DNA from: Stappia sp. WLB 29
GTDB lineage: Bacteria; Pseudomonadota; Alphaproteobacteria; Rhizobiales; Stappiaceae
Direction: 5' to 3'
Assembly: GCF_023507705.1 (NCBI RefSeq)
Contig: NZ_JALBGD010000001.1
Span: 248,001-312,000, forward strand
Length of the DNA: 64,000 bases
Under the pieces are notes generated by a model, which saw only the letters and a list, made by a program, of their open reading frames with translations, ran no database searches and was not told where the DNA came from. Positions 48,563-56,876 of this stretch are shown one piece after another. The position numbers and the translations under genes were made by a program. Every line of letters starts with the position of its first letter. Positions within the stretch are counted from its first letter, which is position 1.

Positions 48563-48620
48563 TGTCGTCCCGGTTTCGGCGCAGCCGAAGACCGGGAACC
48601 AGTACCCCCGAACGGTTCGA
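48563..48620. repeat. Dispersed palindromic repeat, copy A
   Basis: TGTCGTCCCGGTTTCGGC, then GCCGAAGACCGGGAACC with AGTAcCCCCGAACG, closely matches the segment at 51964-52020. The arms CCGGTTTCGGC and GCCGAAGACCGG fold into a hairpin. It lies downstream of glmU. Confidence 0.8.
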
Positions 48621-48675
48621 GTGAGGTCTCGGCGCGGTTGCCGGAACGCCAGTTCCTTGAAAATCCGACCGCCCC

Positions 48676-50037
48676 TTAAGCGCCTGTCTTCTCGGCCTTG
48701 GCGCGGGCGAAGCGGGCCTTCAGCTGCGCGCCGCGCCCTTCCTTCACCACCTGCCGCGCCCGGCCGAGCGACAGCGCATCGGCCGGCACATCCTCCGTGA
48801 CGACGCCGCCGGCCGCCAGATACGCCCCGTCGCCGATGGTGACAGGCGCCACCAGGGTCGAGTTCGACCCGACGAACGCGCCCGCGCCGATATCCGTGTG
48901 GTGCTTCAGGAAGCCGTCATAGTTGCAGGTGATGGTGCCGGCGCCGATATTGGCGCCCGCCCCCACCCGCGCATCGCCGATATAGGTGAGGTGGTTGACC
49001 TTGGCCCCGGTCTCGACGCGGGCATTCTTGATCTCGACAAAATTGCCGATATGCGCGCCGGCGCCGATCTCCGCGCCCGGCCGCAGCCGCGCGTAAGGTC
49101 CGAGCGTTGCGCCCTCCGCGACCCGCGCGTCCTCCAGATGCGAGAAGGCGCGGATCGTCACCCCGTCGCCGATCTCGACGCCGGGGCCGAACACCACGTT
49201 CGGCTCCACCACCACGTCGCGGCCGAGCCGCGTGTCGTGGGAAAAATGCACGGTCTCCGGCGCCGTCAGCGTCGCCCCGCCCTCCATCGCGGCGATCCGC
49301 GCCTGGCGCTGGTAGTCGGCCTCGACCCGGGCGAGCTGCACCCGCGTGTTGATGCCCTGCACCTCCCACTCGTCGGCCCGCTCGGTGACGACCGAAAGGC
49401 CCAGTTCGGCGGCGATCTCCACCGCGTCGGTCAGGTAGTATTCGCCCTTGGCATTGGCATTGCCGATGCGCTGGACGATCCCGGCAAAGCGCGTACCGCG
49501 AAAGCCCATGATGCCGGAATTGCAGAAGCGCACGGCCCGCTCGGCCTCGCTCGCGTCCCGCTCCTCGCGGATCGCCAGCAGCCGGTCGCCCTCCGTCAGC
49601 AGCCGGCCGTAGCCGGTCGGATCCTGCGCCTCGAACCCGAGCACCACCACGTCGGCGCCCTCGTCCAGCCTTGCGCAGACCCGCGCCAGCGTCTGCGGCG
49701 AGACCAGCGGCGTGTCGCCGAACAGCACCAGCACCTGGTCGGGCAGGTCGCGCCAGGCCGGTTCGGCGGCGCGCGCCGCATGGGCGGTGCCGAGCCGCTC
49801 CTGCTGCACATGGCACTGCGCCCCCGGCGCCCGGCGCGCCACCTCGGCGACCAGCTCCGGCATGTCGGGCCCCACCACCACGGCCACCCGGCCGATCCCG
49901 GCCGCATCGACCGCCTTCAGCACATGGCCGACCAGCGACAGGCCGGCGACCTGATGCATCACCTTCGGCCGGTCGGACTTCATCCTTGTGCCGAGGCCGG
50001 CGGCCAGGACGATGGCAAGGCGGGACGTGGACGGCAT
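48676..50037 (-). CDS. glmU: Bifunctional GlcN-1-P acetyltransferase / UDP-GlcNAc pyrophosphorylase
   Basis: 453 residues. The N-terminal uridyltransferase has LAAGLGTRMKSDRPKVMH and GDTPL; from about residue 250 a left-handed beta-helix of hexapeptide repeats (PNVVFGPGVEIGDGVTI, IGAGAHIGNFVEIKNA, VGAGANIGAGTITCNYDG) holds the acetyltransferase site with the NYDG motif. It converts GlcN-1-P through GlcNAc-1-P to UDP-GlcNAc for peptidoglycan and LPS. Monocistronic; the C-terminus (RFARAKAEKTGA) is basic as usual. Confidence 0.95.
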   Translation of the reverse strand: MPSTSRLAIVLAAGLGTRMKSDRPKVMHQVAGLSLVGHVLKAVDAAGIGRVAVVVGPDMPELVAEVARRAPGAQCHVQQERLGTAHAARAAEPAWRDLPDQVLVLFGDTPLVSPQTLARVCARLDEGADVVVLGFEAQDPTGYGRLLTEGDRLLAIREERDASEAERAVRFCNSGIMGFRGTRFAGIVQRIGNANAKGEYYLTDAVEIAAELGLSVVTERADEWEVQGINTRVQLARVEADYQRQARIAAMEGGATLTAPETVHFSHDTRLGRDVVVEPNVVFGPGVEIGDGVTIRAFSHLEDARVAEGATLGPYARLRPGAEIGAGAHIGNFVEIKNARVETGAKVNHLTYIGDARVGAGANIGAGTITCNYDGFLKHHTDIGAGAFVGSNSTLVAPVTIGDGAYLAAGGVVTEDVPADALSLGRARQVVKEGRGAQLKARFARAKAEKTGA

Positions 50038-50221
50038 TGCAAACCTCTCGCGTGAATTCCGGCGGGCCTGTCATCGGGAGCCGGCGCCCGTCCGTCAAGT
50101 CGGTGCGCCGACCTGCCCGGCACTTTGTCGCAGGAAACACGAGAACGGATGTTGGCGAAAGCCGGCGCGGACGGATATTCAGGGATCCGAATGGGTTTTC
50201 GAACACTCGGGCGGGCGGAAC

Positions 50222-51217
50222 ATGAACACAGCGACGACGGCAGTCCGGGCCGAGGCGGCAGACGAGCCCTGGCTGAAGCATTTCCCGATCACCTTCTTCG
50301 CGGTGGTGATGGGCCTTGCGGGCCTGTCGCTGGCGACCCGCCGCATGGAGGTCGCGCTTTTCGGCGCACCCGGCACGGCCAGCTTCGCGCTGACCCTCGT
50401 CACCGCCGCCACCTTCTGCGTCATCGCCGCGATCTATCTCGCAAAGACGCTGCGCCACACGGATGCGATGAAGGCGGAGTGGAACCACCCCGTGCGCATC
50501 GCCTTCTTCCCGGCGATCACCATCGGCGTGCTGCTGGTCTGCTCCGGCATCCTGCCGCGCGCGCACGGCCTCGTCGAGGCGGTGTGGATGGTCGCGACGG
50601 CCGCGCATCTGCTCATCATTCTCGGCGTCGTTTCCGCCTGGATCAGTCACCGCACCTTCGAGCAGGCGCATCTGACGCCGGCCTGGTTCATTCCCGCCGT
50701 CGGCAACGTCCTGGTGCCGGTCGCCGGCGTCGAGCTCGGCTATCTAGAGACCTCGTGGTTCTTCTTCTCCGTCGGCATGCTGTTCTGGCTGATCTTCCTG
50801 ACGCTGGTGTTCAACCGGCTGATCTTCCACAACCCGATCGCCGAGCGCCTGCTGCCGACGCTGGTCATCCTGATCGCGCCGCCCTCGGTCGGCTTCGTCT
50901 CTTGGATGCTGCTGAACGGCGGCGAGGTCGATGCGGTCGCCCGCGTCCTCTACTACAGCGCGTTGATGTTCGTTCTGGTGACGCTGACCCAGATCGGGCG
51001 CCTGCTGCGCCTGCCCTTCTCCATGGCCTGGTGGGCCTATTCCTTCCCGCTCGCAGCCTTCACCATCGCCTCGGCCCTATTTGCCGAATCGACAGGCGCC
51101 GCCTTCCAGCGCACCCTCGCCTATATCGCCTATGGCGTTCTGTGGGCGGTGATCGCGATGCTGGTCGCCAAGACCTTCGCCGCGATGCGACGCAACGAGA
51201 TCTGCCGCCCGGAGTAA
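50222..51217 (+). CDS. SLAC1 / TDT-family transporter
   Basis: 331 residues from ATG 50222, with GGGCGG upstream. About ten TM helices; HFPITFFAVVMGLAGLSLA and the central Phe-bearing helices (AGVELGYLETSWFFFSVGML) fit the TehA/SLAC1 anion-channel and tellurite-resistance/dicarboxylate transporter (TDT) family. It probably moves an anion (chloride, nitrate or a small organic acid). The exact substrate is not deducible. Monocistronic, convergent with the PNPOx-like gene. Confidence 0.85.
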   Translation: MNTATTAVRAEAADEPWLKHFPITFFAVVMGLAGLSLATRRMEVALFGAPGTASFALTLVTAATFCVIAAIYLAKTLRHTDAMKAEWNHPVRIAFFPAITIGVLLVCSGILPRAHGLVEAVWMVATAAHLLIILGVVSAWISHRTFEQAHLTPAWFIPAVGNVLVPVAGVELGYLETSWFFFSVGMLFWLIFLTLVFNRLIFHNPIAERLLPTLVILIAPPSVGFVSWMLLNGGEVDAVARVLYYSALMFVLVTLTQIGRLLRLPFSMAWWAYSFPLAAFTIASALFAESTGAAFQRTLAYIAYGVLWAVIAMLVAKTFAAMRRNEICRPE

Positions 51218-51221
51218 GGAA

Positions 51222-51241
51222 GGTGAGGCCTTTGCCTCACC
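51222..51241. terminator. Hairpin between convergent genes
   Basis: GGTGAGGC-CTTT-GCCTCACC is an 8-bp perfect stem that overlaps the stop codon of the minus-strand gene. No T-run follows on either strand. Confidence 0.45.
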
Positions 51242-51848
51242 ACAGCGTCTTGCGCGCCCGCTCCGGCCATTCGCGGTCGTAGGCTTCGCCGCCGACCTTG
51301 GCCTCGCTCAGCGCGGACAGGATCGCGCCCGGCGTCGGCAACCCGTTCGCCGCCTCCTGCGCGTCCCTTTCCCACAGCCGCGAACGCACGATGGCCCGGG
51401 CGCACTGGAAGTAGACCCTCTCCACCTCGATCAGGATCACGCTGCGCGGCGCCTTGCCGTCCACGGCGAAGTCCTCCAGCAGCTGCGGATCGGCGCTGAT
51501 TGTCGCCCTTCCGTTGAGGCGCAGCGTCGTGCCGCTGCCGGGAATGAGGAACAGCAGCGCCACGCGCGGGTCGCGCACGATGTTGCGCAGCGAATCGATC
51601 CGGTCGTTGCCGCGCCGGTCGGGCAGCGCCACGCGCCGTGCGTCCAGGATGCGCACCACCTCGCCCCGGTCGCCGCGCGGCGAACAGTCCAGCCCCTCCG
51701 GCCCCGCGGTCGCCAGCGCCACGAAGGGCGAGGCCTTGATCAGGGCAGCATATTCGTCGCTGATCCAGTCGATTTCCTTGACCTTGGAGGCGGCGCCCGG
51801 CGTGCCGTAGAGCGATTCCAGCTGCTCCACCGTGGTGATCGTCGTCAT
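51237..51848 (-). CDS. Pyridoxamine 5'-phosphate oxidase-like FMN-binding protein
   Basis: 203 residues from ATG 51848, preceded by GAGAGG. The split-barrel fold is visible as FVALATAGPEGLDCSPRGD, VALPDRRGNDRIDSLRNIV, VALLFLIPGSGTTLRLNGRATIS. The pattern is that of MSMEG_1061-like FMN-binding PNPOx proteins rather than PdxH (no pyridoxal-binding residues identified). Likely an FMN- or F420-type reductase of unknown substrate; YFQCARAIVRSRLW near the C-terminus is typical of this subgroup. Confidence 0.8.
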   Translation of the reverse strand: MTTITTVEQLESLYGTPGAASKVKEIDWISDEYAALIKASPFVALATAGPEGLDCSPRGDRGEVVRILDARRVALPDRRGNDRIDSLRNIVRDPRVALLFLIPGSGTTLRLNGRATISADPQLLEDFAVDGKAPRSVILIEVERVYFQCARAIVRSRLWERDAQEAANGLPTPGAILSALSEAKVGGEAYDREWPERARKTLW

Positions 51849-51963
51849 GCGCCTCTCCGCTCCTTCTGCTCGCCGGCCGGCCCTGTTCGCGCGCACGCTA
51901 GCAGCGGGATTGTGCGGGCGGAAGAGCAGCTTGGTAACGGATACGGGCAGCCCACCCTCAGGC

Positions 51964-52020
51964 TGTCATCCCGGTTTCGGCAAAGCCGAAGACCGGGAAC
52001 CAGTAACCCCGAACGTTCCT
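51964..52020. repeat. Dispersed palindromic repeat, copy B
   Basis: Matches copy A at 48563-48620 over nearly its whole length: TGTCATCCCGGTTTCGGC, AAGCCGAAGACCGGG, AACCAGTAACCCCGAACG. The hairpin arms are conserved, while the loop and one end differ. Confidence 0.8.
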
Positions 52021-52089
52021 GATCGAGGCCGCCCGCCCGCCGCAGATGGCCGTCGCTCTCGCCACACACATGCGCCAGCGGATACTGGA

Positions 52090-52107
52090 TACCTGCCTTC
52101 GCAGGTA
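52090..52107. repeat. Short palindromic element (REP-like)
   Basis: TACCTGC-CTTC-GCAGGTA is a perfect 7-bp dyad, followed by TGACA. The GATACCTGC...GCAGGTATGACA context is a frequent intergenic palindrome in Rhizobiales. Confidence 0.6.
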
Positions 52108-52208
52108 TGACAGCAGAGAGGATGGCACGCGTCTTTCCGCCCCGCCCTCTTCTCCCTGCATCCTCCCGGACGGCGCGGGCCACGACAGGCAGGCCGAGCC
52201 CCACGGAA

Positions 52209-52256
52209 CTCTCTCCCCCCTGAGGGGGAGATGTCGGCGAAGCCGACAGAGGGGGT
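52209..52256. repeat. Intergenic repeat with nested dyads
   Basis: CTCTCTCCCCCCTGAGGGGGAG and TGTCGGCGAAGCCGACAGAGGGGG contain the dyads CCCCC-TGA-GGGGG and TGTCGGC-GAA-GCCGACA. This CTCCCCCT...TGTCGGC unit recurs widely in Rhizobiales intergenic DNA. Confidence 0.6.
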
Positions 52257-52324
52257 AAGCAGCGCCCGCGATGGAGCGCAGCCCTCTCCCCTCGTCCTCC
52301 CGAACGACGCCGCCCCGCGCAACG

Positions 52325-52357
52325 AAAAAGGGGCAGGCGCCGCATGGCCCCTGCCCC
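52325..52357 (-). terminator. Rho-independent terminator of the cyclophilin operon
   Basis: On the minus strand GGGGCAGG and CCTGCCCC form an 8-bp perfect stem followed by TTTTT (the AAAAA at 52325-52329 on the plus strand). It lies just after the stop of the cytosolic cyclophilin. Confidence 0.85.
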
Positions 52358-52382
52358 CGATGTCCGCCGCGCTTGTTGCGCG

Positions 52383-52856
52383 TTACGCGATGTCGGCCGC
52401 GACCTTCATCGAGACGATCTTGTCCGGATTGACCACCGGCTCGCCGCGCTTGATCTTGTCGACATTCTCCATGCCCTCGATCACCTCGCCCCAGACCGTG
52501 TACTGGCGGTCGAGGAAGCGGGCGTCGGTGAAGCAGATGAAGAACTGGCTGTCGCCGGAATTCGGGTCCTGGGCGCGGGCCATCGAGCAGGTGCCGCGCA
52601 CATGCGGCTCGGCGTTGAACTCGGCGCGCAGCTTCTTGCCCGAACCGCCGGTGCCGGTGCCGCGCGGGCAGCCGGTCTGGGCCATGAAGCCCTCGATCAC
52701 GCGGTGGAAGACGATGCCGTCGTAAAAGCCCTCGCGCGCCAGCTCCTTGATGCGCGCGACATGGTTCGGCGCAAGGTCCGGGCGCATGTTGATCACGACC
52801 TGGCCCTGGGTGGTTTCCATCACCAGCGTGTTTTCTGCATCCTTGTAGTCGGCCAC
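52383..52856 (-). CDS. Cytoplasmic cyclophilin-type peptidyl-prolyl isomerase
   Basis: 157 residues, starting at GTG 52856 because AAGGAG precedes it at eight bases; no ATG is near. FYDGIVFHRVIEGFMAQTGCPRGTG, the catalytic Arg in FHRV, the QFFI motif and the WGEVIEGM region are typical. It accelerates cis-trans Xaa-Pro isomerisation. No signal peptide, so it is the cytosolic partner of the exported paralogue just upstream, which is about 60% identical by eye in the core. Confidence 0.92.
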   Translation of the reverse strand: MADYKDAENTLVMETTQGQVVINMRPDLAPNHVARIKELAREGFYDGIVFHRVIEGFMAQTGCPRGTGTGGSGKKLRAEFNAEPHVRGTCSMARAQDPNSGDSQFFICFTDARFLDRQYTVWGEVIEGMENVDKIKRGEPVVNPDKIVSMKVAADIA

Positions 52857-52905
52857 CCTTGGTCTCCTTCGTGTTCGGGGAATCTGTGTCGAGGTGTTCG
52901 TAGCG

Positions 52906-53448
52906 TCAGTTGGCGCCGGCGGCAACGCGCATGCGCACGATCTTGTCCGGGTTCTGCACCGGCTCGCCGCGCTTGATCTTGTCGACGTGCTCCATGCCCT
53001 CGACCACCTCGCCGAACACCGTGTACTGGCCGTTCAGCCAGTCGCCGTCGGCGAACATGATGAAGAACTGCGAATTGGCGCTGTCCGGGCTCTGCGAGCG
53101 GGCCATGCCGAGCGTGCCGCGGCGGAACGGTTCGGACGAGAACTCCGCCTTCAGGTCCGGCAGGTCGGAGCCGCCCATGCCGGTGCCGGTCGGGTCGCCC
53201 GTCTGGGCCATGAACCCGTCGATCACCCGGTGGAAGACGATGCCGTCGTAAAAGCCCTGGGCCGCGAGCGTCTTGATGCGCTCCACGTGATTGGGCGCAA
53301 GGTCCGGCCGCAGGCGGATCACCACCTGCCCGTCCTTCAGGTCGAGCAGCAGCGTGTTTTCCGGATCGTTCGACTGGGCGCCGGCGGGCGACAGGCCGAT
53401 CGCGGCGGCAAGGACGAGCGCGGAAAGAAACGAAAGCAGACGTGCCAT
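52906..53448 (-). CDS. Periplasmic cyclophilin-type peptidyl-prolyl isomerase
   Basis: 180 residues. Signal peptide MARLLSFLSALVLAAAIGLS with cleavage near AGAQS. The cyclophilin core is complete (FYDGIVFHRVIDGFMAQTGDPTGTG, SQFFIMF, YTVFGEVVEGM). It assists folding of exported proteins. Tandem with the cytosolic copy (49-base gap) and with coaD upstream (34 bases), so one operon is likely. Confidence 0.92.
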   Translation of the reverse strand: MARLLSFLSALVLAAAIGLSPAGAQSNDPENTLLLDLKDGQVVIRLRPDLAPNHVERIKTLAAQGFYDGIVFHRVIDGFMAQTGDPTGTGMGGSDLPDLKAEFSSEPFRRGTLGMARSQSPDSANSQFFIMFADGDWLNGQYTVFGEVVEGMEHVDKIKRGEPVQNPDKIVRMRVAAGAN

Positions 53449-53482
53449 GGAGGAAAATCTCCCGCAACGGGGGTTGAAATTG

Positions 53483-53989
53483 TCAGCGCGGGTCCGCCAG
53501 CCGCTCGGCCAGGCGTTCCGCGACATGAGCCGGAACGAAATGGCGGACATCGCCGCCCATCTTGGCGATCTGCCTGACCAGCGTGGCGGTGATGTGGCGG
53601 ACTTCCGGAGAGGCCGGCAGGAACACCGTCTGCACTTCGGGCGCCAGCGAGCGGTTCATGCCCGCCATCTGCATCTCGTAGTCGAGGTCGGTGCCGTCGC
53701 GCAGGCCCCGCACCAGGAACGCGGCGCCGTTGCGCCGGGCCGTCTCGATGACCAGGTCGTCGAAGGAAATCACCTCGATGCGCCCCGCATCCGCCGCGCC
53801 GAAGGCATCGCGCGCGACGCGGGCGATCATCGCCACCCGCTCCTCGAAGCTGAACATCGGCGACTTGCCGGGATGGACGCCGATGGCGACGACCACCTTG
53901 TCGGCAAGGTCGAGCGCGTGGCGCAGGATGTCGACATGCCCGTTGGTGACGGGGTCGAAAGAGCCGGGATAGAGCGCGGTGCGTGTCAT
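53483..53989 (-). CDS. coaD: Phosphopantetheine adenylyltransferase
   Basis: 168 residues. [19 protein letters not shown] contains the TxGH nucleotidyltransferase motif, followed by [18 protein letters not shown] and [20 protein letters not shown] with ISSS-like triad residues replaced by ITAT. It joins ATP and 4'-phosphopantetheine to dephospho-CoA. First gene of the coaD-cyclophilin operon, an arrangement common in Rhizobiales. Confidence 0.93.
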   Translation of the reverse strand: MTRTALYPGSFDPVTNGHVDILRHALDLADKVVVAIGVHPGKSPMFSFEERVAMIARVARDAFGAADAGRIEVISFDDLVIETARRNGAAFLVRGLRDGTDLDYEMQMAGMNRSLAPEVQTVFLPASPEVRHITATLVRQIAKMGGDVRHFVPAHVAERLAERLADPR

Positions 53990-54059
53990 GCCGCCGATGT
54001 ACAGGGCGCGCCGCTTTCAGGCAAGCGGGACGAAACGGCGACACCGCATGCGCGCGCCT

Positions 54060-54653
54060 TCAGCCGGCAAGGTCTTGCATGATGGCCCGGCCGGCGAGCC
54101 GGGCGACGGCGAGCAGCCGCTCCGCATCCTGTCCTTCCCGCGCCTTGGCCGACAGGCCGGCCATCACGGTCGTGACGAAGTCGGTCACCTGCTCCGCCTT
54201 GTCCGGGTGATGTTCGGCGATGAGGCGCCGCACCATGTCCTCCGCCGCAGTATAGAAGACGCGGGCCGCCTCGCGCGCCTCCTCGTCGTTGCAGCGGATC
54301 CCCTCCAGCACCAGACACCCGGCAGCCGCCGGATCGGCGGCATAACGGCGTGCCGCTTCCTCCATGAGGATCGCAAGGCTCTCGCCGACCGGGCGGTCCG
54401 GCCTCAGGATCTCGTCGAAGGGAATGGCGGCCGTTGCCGAGTAGCGCTCCAGCGCGCGCGCATAAAGGCCTGCCTTGTTGCCGAAGGCGGCATAGAAGCT
54501 CGGCGGATTGATGCCGAGCGCCTCGGTGACGTCCGCCACGCTCACCGCGTCGTAGCCGCGCGCGCGGAACATCTTCTGGGCGGTCGCGACCGCCGCCTCG
54601 GGATCGAACCGACGCGGACGGCCGCGTGGCCGCGATATATTTTTAGTGACCAC
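54060..54653 (-). CDS. TetR/AcrR-family repressor
   Basis: 197 residues from GTG 54653, with AAGGA nine bases upstream. N-terminal HTH: RGYDAVSVADVTEALGINPPSFYAAFGNKAGLYARAL, then an all-helical ligand-binding domain. It is divergent from an SDR enzyme. A perfect TAGTG-AC-CACTA dyad covers its own first codons, and a related site overlaps the SDR promoter, so it probably represses both. The inducer is unknown. Confidence 0.87.
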   Translation of the reverse strand: MVTKNISRPRGRPRRFDPEAAVATAQKMFRARGYDAVSVADVTEALGINPPSFYAAFGNKAGLYARALERYSATAAIPFDEILRPDRPVGESLAILMEEAARRYAADPAAAGCLVLEGIRCNDEEAREAARVFYTAAEDMVRRLIAEHHPDKAEQVTDFVTTVMAGLSAKAREGQDAERLLAVARLAGRAIMQDLAG

Positions 54654-54655
54654 TA
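54644..54655. promoter_or_regulatory. Perfect dyad over the tetR start codon
   Basis: TAGTG-AC-CACTA with 5-bp arms. It includes the GTG start codon of the repressor (54651-54653 on the plus strand), the expected position for autorepression. Confidence 0.5.
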
Positions 54656-54663
54656 CAAAATCC

Positions 54664-54701
54664 TTGACCGGCGCTGCCTATCCTTTATGTAGCGCTCATT
54701 A
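54664..54701 (+). promoter_or_regulatory. SDR promoter with overlapping operator-like site
   Basis: TTGACC (54664-54669), 16-base spacer, TATGTA (54686-54691). TAGCG-CT-CATTA at 54690-54701 is a degenerate form of the TAGTG/CACTA dyad over the tetR start and would let the repressor block this promoter. Confidence 0.5.
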
Positions 54702-54724
54702 CGTTAATACTCAAGGAGGGCCAG

Positions 54725-55438
54725 ATGGCCGACTTTCAGGGAAAATCCGTCCTCGTGCTCGGCGGCAGCCGCGGGATCGGGGCAGCGATCGTCAGACGGT
54801 TCGCCGCAGACGGGGCGAACGTGACCTTCACCTATGCCGGGTCGAAGGAGGCGGCGCACAAGCTGGCGGCCGAGACCGGCGCTACGGCCGTCATGACCGA
54901 CAGCGCCGACCGGGATGCGGTGATCGGCCGGGTCCGCGGCAGCGGTCCGCTCGACGTGCTGGTGGTGAATGCCGGCATCGCCGTCTTCGGCGATGCGCTG
55001 GAGCAGGATCCCGACGCCATCGACCGGCTGTTCCGGATCAATGTCCAGACCCCCTACCATGCCTCCGTCGAGGCGGCGCGGCAGATGCCGGAAGGCGGCC
55101 GGATCATCGTGATCGGCTCCGTCAACGGCGACCGCATGCCCGTTCCCGGCATGGCCTCCTATGCGCTCAGCAAATCGGCGCTGCAGGGCCTGGCCCGCGG
55201 GCTGGCGCGCGACTTCGGGCCGCGCGGCATCACCGTGAACATCGTGCAGCCGGGCCCCATCGACACCGACGCGAACCCCGCCGACGGGCCGATGAAGGAC
55301 CTGCTGCACAGCTTCATGACGATCAAGCGCCATGGCCGGCCGGAAGAGGTCGCCGGCATGGTCGCCTGGCTCGCCGGCCCGGAGGCGGGCTTCGTCACCG
55401 GGGCGATGCACACGATCGACGGCGGCTTCGGCGCCTGA
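54725..55438 (+). CDS. SDR-family NAD(P)-dependent oxidoreductase
   Basis: 237 residues, ATG 54725 after CAAGGAGG. Classical SDR: VLGGSRGIG nucleotide site, VVNAGIA (the NAG motif), catalytic Ser in VIGSVNGDR, YALSK (YxxxK) and the TGAMHTIDGGFGA end. It reduces or oxidises a carbonyl/hydroxyl on an unknown substrate. Divergent from a TetR repressor that probably controls it, a layout frequently seen with quinone or aldehyde stress. Confidence 0.9.
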   Translation: MADFQGKSVLVLGGSRGIGAAIVRRFAADGANVTFTYAGSKEAAHKLAAETGATAVMTDSADRDAVIGRVRGSGPLDVLVVNAGIAVFGDALEQDPDAIDRLFRINVQTPYHASVEAARQMPEGGRIIVIGSVNGDRMPVPGMASYALSKSALQGLARGLARDFGPRGITVNIVQPGPIDTDANPADGPMKDLLHSFMTIKRHGRPEEVAGMVAWLAGPEAGFVTGAMHTIDGGFGA

Positions 55439-55456
55439 CGGGCGGAAGGCCCGACG

Positions 55457-55491
55457 CAAAAGCGCGGGGCAGGCGTCTGCCTGTCCCGCGC
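55457..55491 (-). terminator. Terminator hairpin between SDR and glyoxalase-like genes
   Basis: GCGCGGGGCAGGC (55462-55474) pairs with GCCTGTCCCGCGC (55479-55491), 13 bp with one G-U pair and a GTCT loop. On the minus strand CTTTTGCG follows, making it the terminator of the glyoxalase-like gene; it may also slow plus-strand transcripts. Confidence 0.8.
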
Positions 55492-55518
55492 CTTGCAAGC
55501 AGAACGAGGCTCGTTCCG

Positions 55519-56073
55519 TCAGTTCCCCACCGGCTCCATGAAGCGAATGCGGTTGCCGAACGGGTCGGTGACCTGCAGCTCGAGCCGCCCTCCCTGGTCC
55601 TCCAGCCCCGGCTTCATGTAGCGATAATCCTTGGCCTGCAGCTCCCGGTGCAGATCGCGGATGCCGGTCATGTAGACGCACATGTTGCCGCCGGGCGTGG
55701 CATCGCCGGCATGTTCCGACAGGTGCAGCCGCAGCCCGGAGCGCGAGACCTGCATATAGACCGGAAAGTTCTCGCCGTAGCGGTGCTCCCAGTCGAGGGA
55801 GAAGCCGAGAAAGCCGAAATAGAACTCGCTCGCCTTGGCGACGTCGAAGATGCGAACGATCGGCACCGCCTGGTCGAGGCGGATGCTCTCGCGGCTCTCG
55901 GCCGGCCCGCCCTCGTCCTCGGCGATCTTCGCCGCCAGCACGTTCCAGTTGGCAAGGCCAAACTGGCGGGCGACGATTTCCAGCGCCTCGCTGTGGGTGA
56001 TGGTCAGGTTTTTCTCGGCAAGAGCCTCGCGCATGGCCTTGGCCATGAGCTTCGAATGGCGATGGTCGCGCAT
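55519..56073 (-). CDS. Glyoxalase/bleomycin-resistance superfamily protein with N-terminal helical domain
   Basis: 184 residues. Residues 1-50 (SKLMAKAMREALAEKNLTIT, HSEALEIVARQFGLANWNVL) are a helical module found with glyoxalase-related proteins; residues ~65-184 form one VOC fold (VPIVRIFDVAKASEFYFGFL, then VTDPFGNRIRFMEP). Metal ligands of glyoxalase I are only partly visible (HLSEH, E of FMEP), so catalysis is uncertain. A drug-binding or antibiotic-resistance role is possible. Single gene with its own terminator. Confidence 0.78.
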   Translation of the reverse strand: MRDHRHSKLMAKAMREALAEKNLTITHSEALEIVARQFGLANWNVLAAKIAEDEGGPAESRESIRLDQAVPIVRIFDVAKASEFYFGFLGFSLDWEHRYGENFPVYMQVSRSGLRLHLSEHAGDATPGGNMCVYMTGIRDLHRELQAKDYRYMKPGLEDQGGRLELQVTDPFGNRIRFMEPVGN

Positions 56074-56482
56074 GTCCGTTTCCTCGTCACGGCGAAGTCC
56101 TCGTCAGCACCCGCATTACCGACGCCTTCGCCCGACGGTTGAACGGTCAGGTCGCATCGCTTCGGAGGCATTCGCCATGCCCCGCCATGGTCATGACGGG
56201 GTGCGGGCTGCCGGCTGCCTCCGGCCGGCAGCGACAGTAGCGCGCGGCCTCGGTCCTGTCAGCCGGCGAGTCTCCGCAACGAGAATGAAAAGGCTACCTG
56301 CAACGGCACCTGACGCACGAAGGGTATCGCGGCTTCGAACTCTCTCAACCCGTAGGCACGTCGTTTCCCTGCCGGCGCCAGTGCTTTGCCACTGTTGCCG
56401 CAAAGTCACTATCTGCGAATTTGTTTAAGTCGCCCCGCTTTTCTGCTAGACTGTTGCTCATAAGCAAAAGGAGGCGCAGGAC
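56074..56482. other. Intergenic region before the first CX11C protein gene
   Basis: No gene recognised. It contains the dyads GCCGGCTGC-CTCC-GGCCGGCAG and, near its end, TTTAAG (56424-56429) and TAGACT (56447-56452) with 17-base spacing, a weak promoter for the following small gene. Confidence 0.35.
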
Positions 56483-56773
56483 ATGCGTGGCTTTGCAGCT
56501 TTGGGCCTTGGCGGCCTCGCCGCCATTGCCATATCCGTCGCCGTCGGCGGCCTCACATTCGGCACCGCGGATCAGGTCAACGCCGCGAAGAAGGGCGACC
56601 GCATGGCGCGCACGGTGCAGGTCGCCTGCGCCGCCGGCACCATGCAGGACGCGGCACCGGGCTGCGCGGATCTTGCCCGCAGCGTCGATCCGGCCGCCGC
56701 ACCCGCATGGCGCACCATCGCCACGAGCGACGGCGCCACCACCGTTCTCGCGCGCAGTCGCGTTTCGGAGTGA
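56483..56773 (+). CDS. Small exported CX11C protein (1 of 3)
   Basis: 96 residues, ATG 56483 after AAAAGGAGG. The hydrophobic N-terminus MRGFAALGLGGLAAIAISVAV is a signal peptide or single TM. The mature part carries CAAGTMQDAAPGC, two cysteines separated by exactly 11 residues, then a short Arg/Ala-rich tail ending in TTVLARSRVSE. I do not recognise a family. Two other small exported proteins with the same cysteine spacing follow, and a DUF5993-dsbB pair closes the stretch, so disulfide formation in the periplasm is plausible. Confidence 0.7.
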   Translation: MRGFAALGLGGLAAIAISVAVGGLTFGTADQVNAAKKGDRMARTVQVACAAGTMQDAAPGCADLARSVDPAAAPAWRTIATSDGATTVLARSRVSE

Positions 56774-56846
56774 TCCGGTCTTCCTGACCTCGGACCTCTC
56801 CCGGCACGGCGCGGCGCGCAAGCCTCGCGTCCTGCCCGCAGCAGCG

Positions 56847-56876
56847 TGACGGCGGGTTCCCCGCCTCGCCGTCACC
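56847..56876 (+). terminator. Hairpin without T-run after CX11C gene 1
   Basis: GTGACGGCG and CGCCGTCAC form a 9-bp stem around a GC-rich inner loop. The lack of a T-run makes intrinsic termination uncertain. Confidence 0.35.

Larger units (their letters stand above)
51849..52382. other. Repeat-rich intergenic region
   Basis: No gene is supported. It holds three different palindromic repeat elements (51964-52020, 52090-52107, 52209-52256) and the minus-strand terminator of the cyclophilin operon at 52325-52357. It looks like a landing zone for small dispersed repeats. Confidence 0.6.
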
